64,000 bases of DNA from Streptomyces cyaneofuscatus (lineage in GTDB: Bacteria > Actinomycetota > Actinomycetes > Streptomycetales > Streptomycetaceae). The translations under genes and the position numbers were made by a program. The notes beneath the pieces were generated by a model. The model did no database searches. It was not told where the DNA came from and saw only the letters and a program-made list of their open reading frames with translations. Shown here piece after piece: positions 63,835-64,000 of the stretch; the first letter of the stretch is position 1, and each line of letters opens with the position of its first letter. The DNA lies in the NCBI RefSeq assembly GCF_000718135.1, contig NZ_JOEM01000015.1, positions 120,475-184,474 of the forward strand, in the 5' to 3' direction.

Positions 63835-63901
63835 GGGGTGTCTCCGTCTTCTCGGCAGGGTGTCGTGGACCGTGCGGCGGATCGCGCCGCTGCGGCAGTG
63901 A

Positions 63902-64000
63902 CTACTGCGGGGGGTTGCCGTGCTTGCGGGACGGCAGGTCGGCGTGCTTGTTGCGGAGCATGGCGAGCGAGGCGATGAGCACCTCGCGGGTCTCGGCGGG
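63902..64000 (-). CDS. accB: Acyl-CoA carboxylase beta subunit, C-terminus only
   Basis: Only the last 32 codons and the TAG stop are in the window; the gene continues beyond base 64000. The visible end (AETREVLIASLAMLRNKHADLPSRKHGNPPQ) is the characteristic carboxyltransferase C-terminus (LIxSLxxLRxK...PxRKHGNxP). The enzyme carboxylates acetyl- and propionyl-CoA to make malonyl- and methylmalonyl-CoA for fatty acid and polyketide synthesis. Pairing with accE supports the call. Confidence 0.92.
   Translation of the reverse strand, partial: PAETREVLIASLAMLRNKHADLPSRKHGNPPQ

Noticed and set aside
63530..63901. Continuation of the cvnD2 frame to 63901
   Set aside because: It runs through a 20-bp terminator stem and antisense to accE; no CvnD similarity remains.

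Overview
The window is chromosomal DNA from a Streptomyces species or a very close actinomycete. The basis is a GC content above 70% with strong G/C at third codon positions, many GTG starts, four tandem type I signal peptidases beside rplS, nsdA, a lysine-rich HupS, NdgR next to leuCD, a cofC gene for coenzyme F420, and two tandem conservons beside accE/accB. From memory, the gene order closely follows the S. coelicolor core between about SCO5535 and SCO5600, read in reverse. I see no insertion sequence, prophage, CRISPR array or integrated element.

Layout, left to right. (1) 1-6.2 kb, minus strand: rpsP-khpA-rimM-trmD-rplS and then four signal peptidases, the last cut by the window edge. 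(2) 6.4-10 kb: a SprT-like metalloprotease, a plus-strand methyltransferase and ffh. (3) 10-16.2 kb: the nitrogen operon amtB-glnB-glnD with a GlnR-like box upstream, and the developmental regulator nsdA. (4) 16.6-25.2 kb: a prim-pol-like protein, ftsY, an LLM oxidoreductase, the glucose permease glcP, and smc with an unusual hinge insertion. (5) 25.6-37.4 kb: a small coiled-coil protein, acyP, a secreted CAP-domain protein, an HxlR regulator, then mutM-rnc-rpmF-yceD-sepIVA-coaD-rsmD-recG-fakA-like on the minus strand. (6) 37.6-48.7 kb: rpmB, thiD, thiL, a stand-alone RAM-domain protein, ddl-gpsA-plsC, cofC, hupS, leuCD and divergent ndgR. (7) 48.8-52.5 kb: five tRNA genes (three Glu, two Gln), a HAD hydrolase, gltX and a FAH-family enzyme. 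(8) 52.6-63.6 kb: a 59-residue peptide gene and two tandem conservons (cvnA-B-C-D twice). (9) The right end holds accE and the tail of accB.

How they work together. The left half links ribosome assembly, tRNA modification and the protein-export route: Ffh and FtsY deliver membrane and secretory proteins, and the signal peptidases cleave preproteins. AmtB, GlnB and GlnD import and sense nitrogen. Smc, SepIVA, HupS, Ddl, PlsC and GpsA serve chromosome organisation, division and envelope synthesis. GltX lies beside tRNA-Glu and tRNA-Gln genes, which fits indirect Gln-tRNA synthesis. The conservons encode membrane sensor, roadblock, DUF742 and small GTPase-like modules thought to act as eukaryote-like signalling complexes.

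The most unusual observation is at the right end. Both cvnD copies are broken at the same codon, directly after a 99-nt block that is identical in the two copies although the sequence before it has clearly diverged. Each break is followed almost at once by a terminator hairpin. Both genes lose the guanine-specificity motif. This is either a parallel or gene-conversion-spread truncation or an assembly collapse, and it should be resolved before either gene is interpreted.
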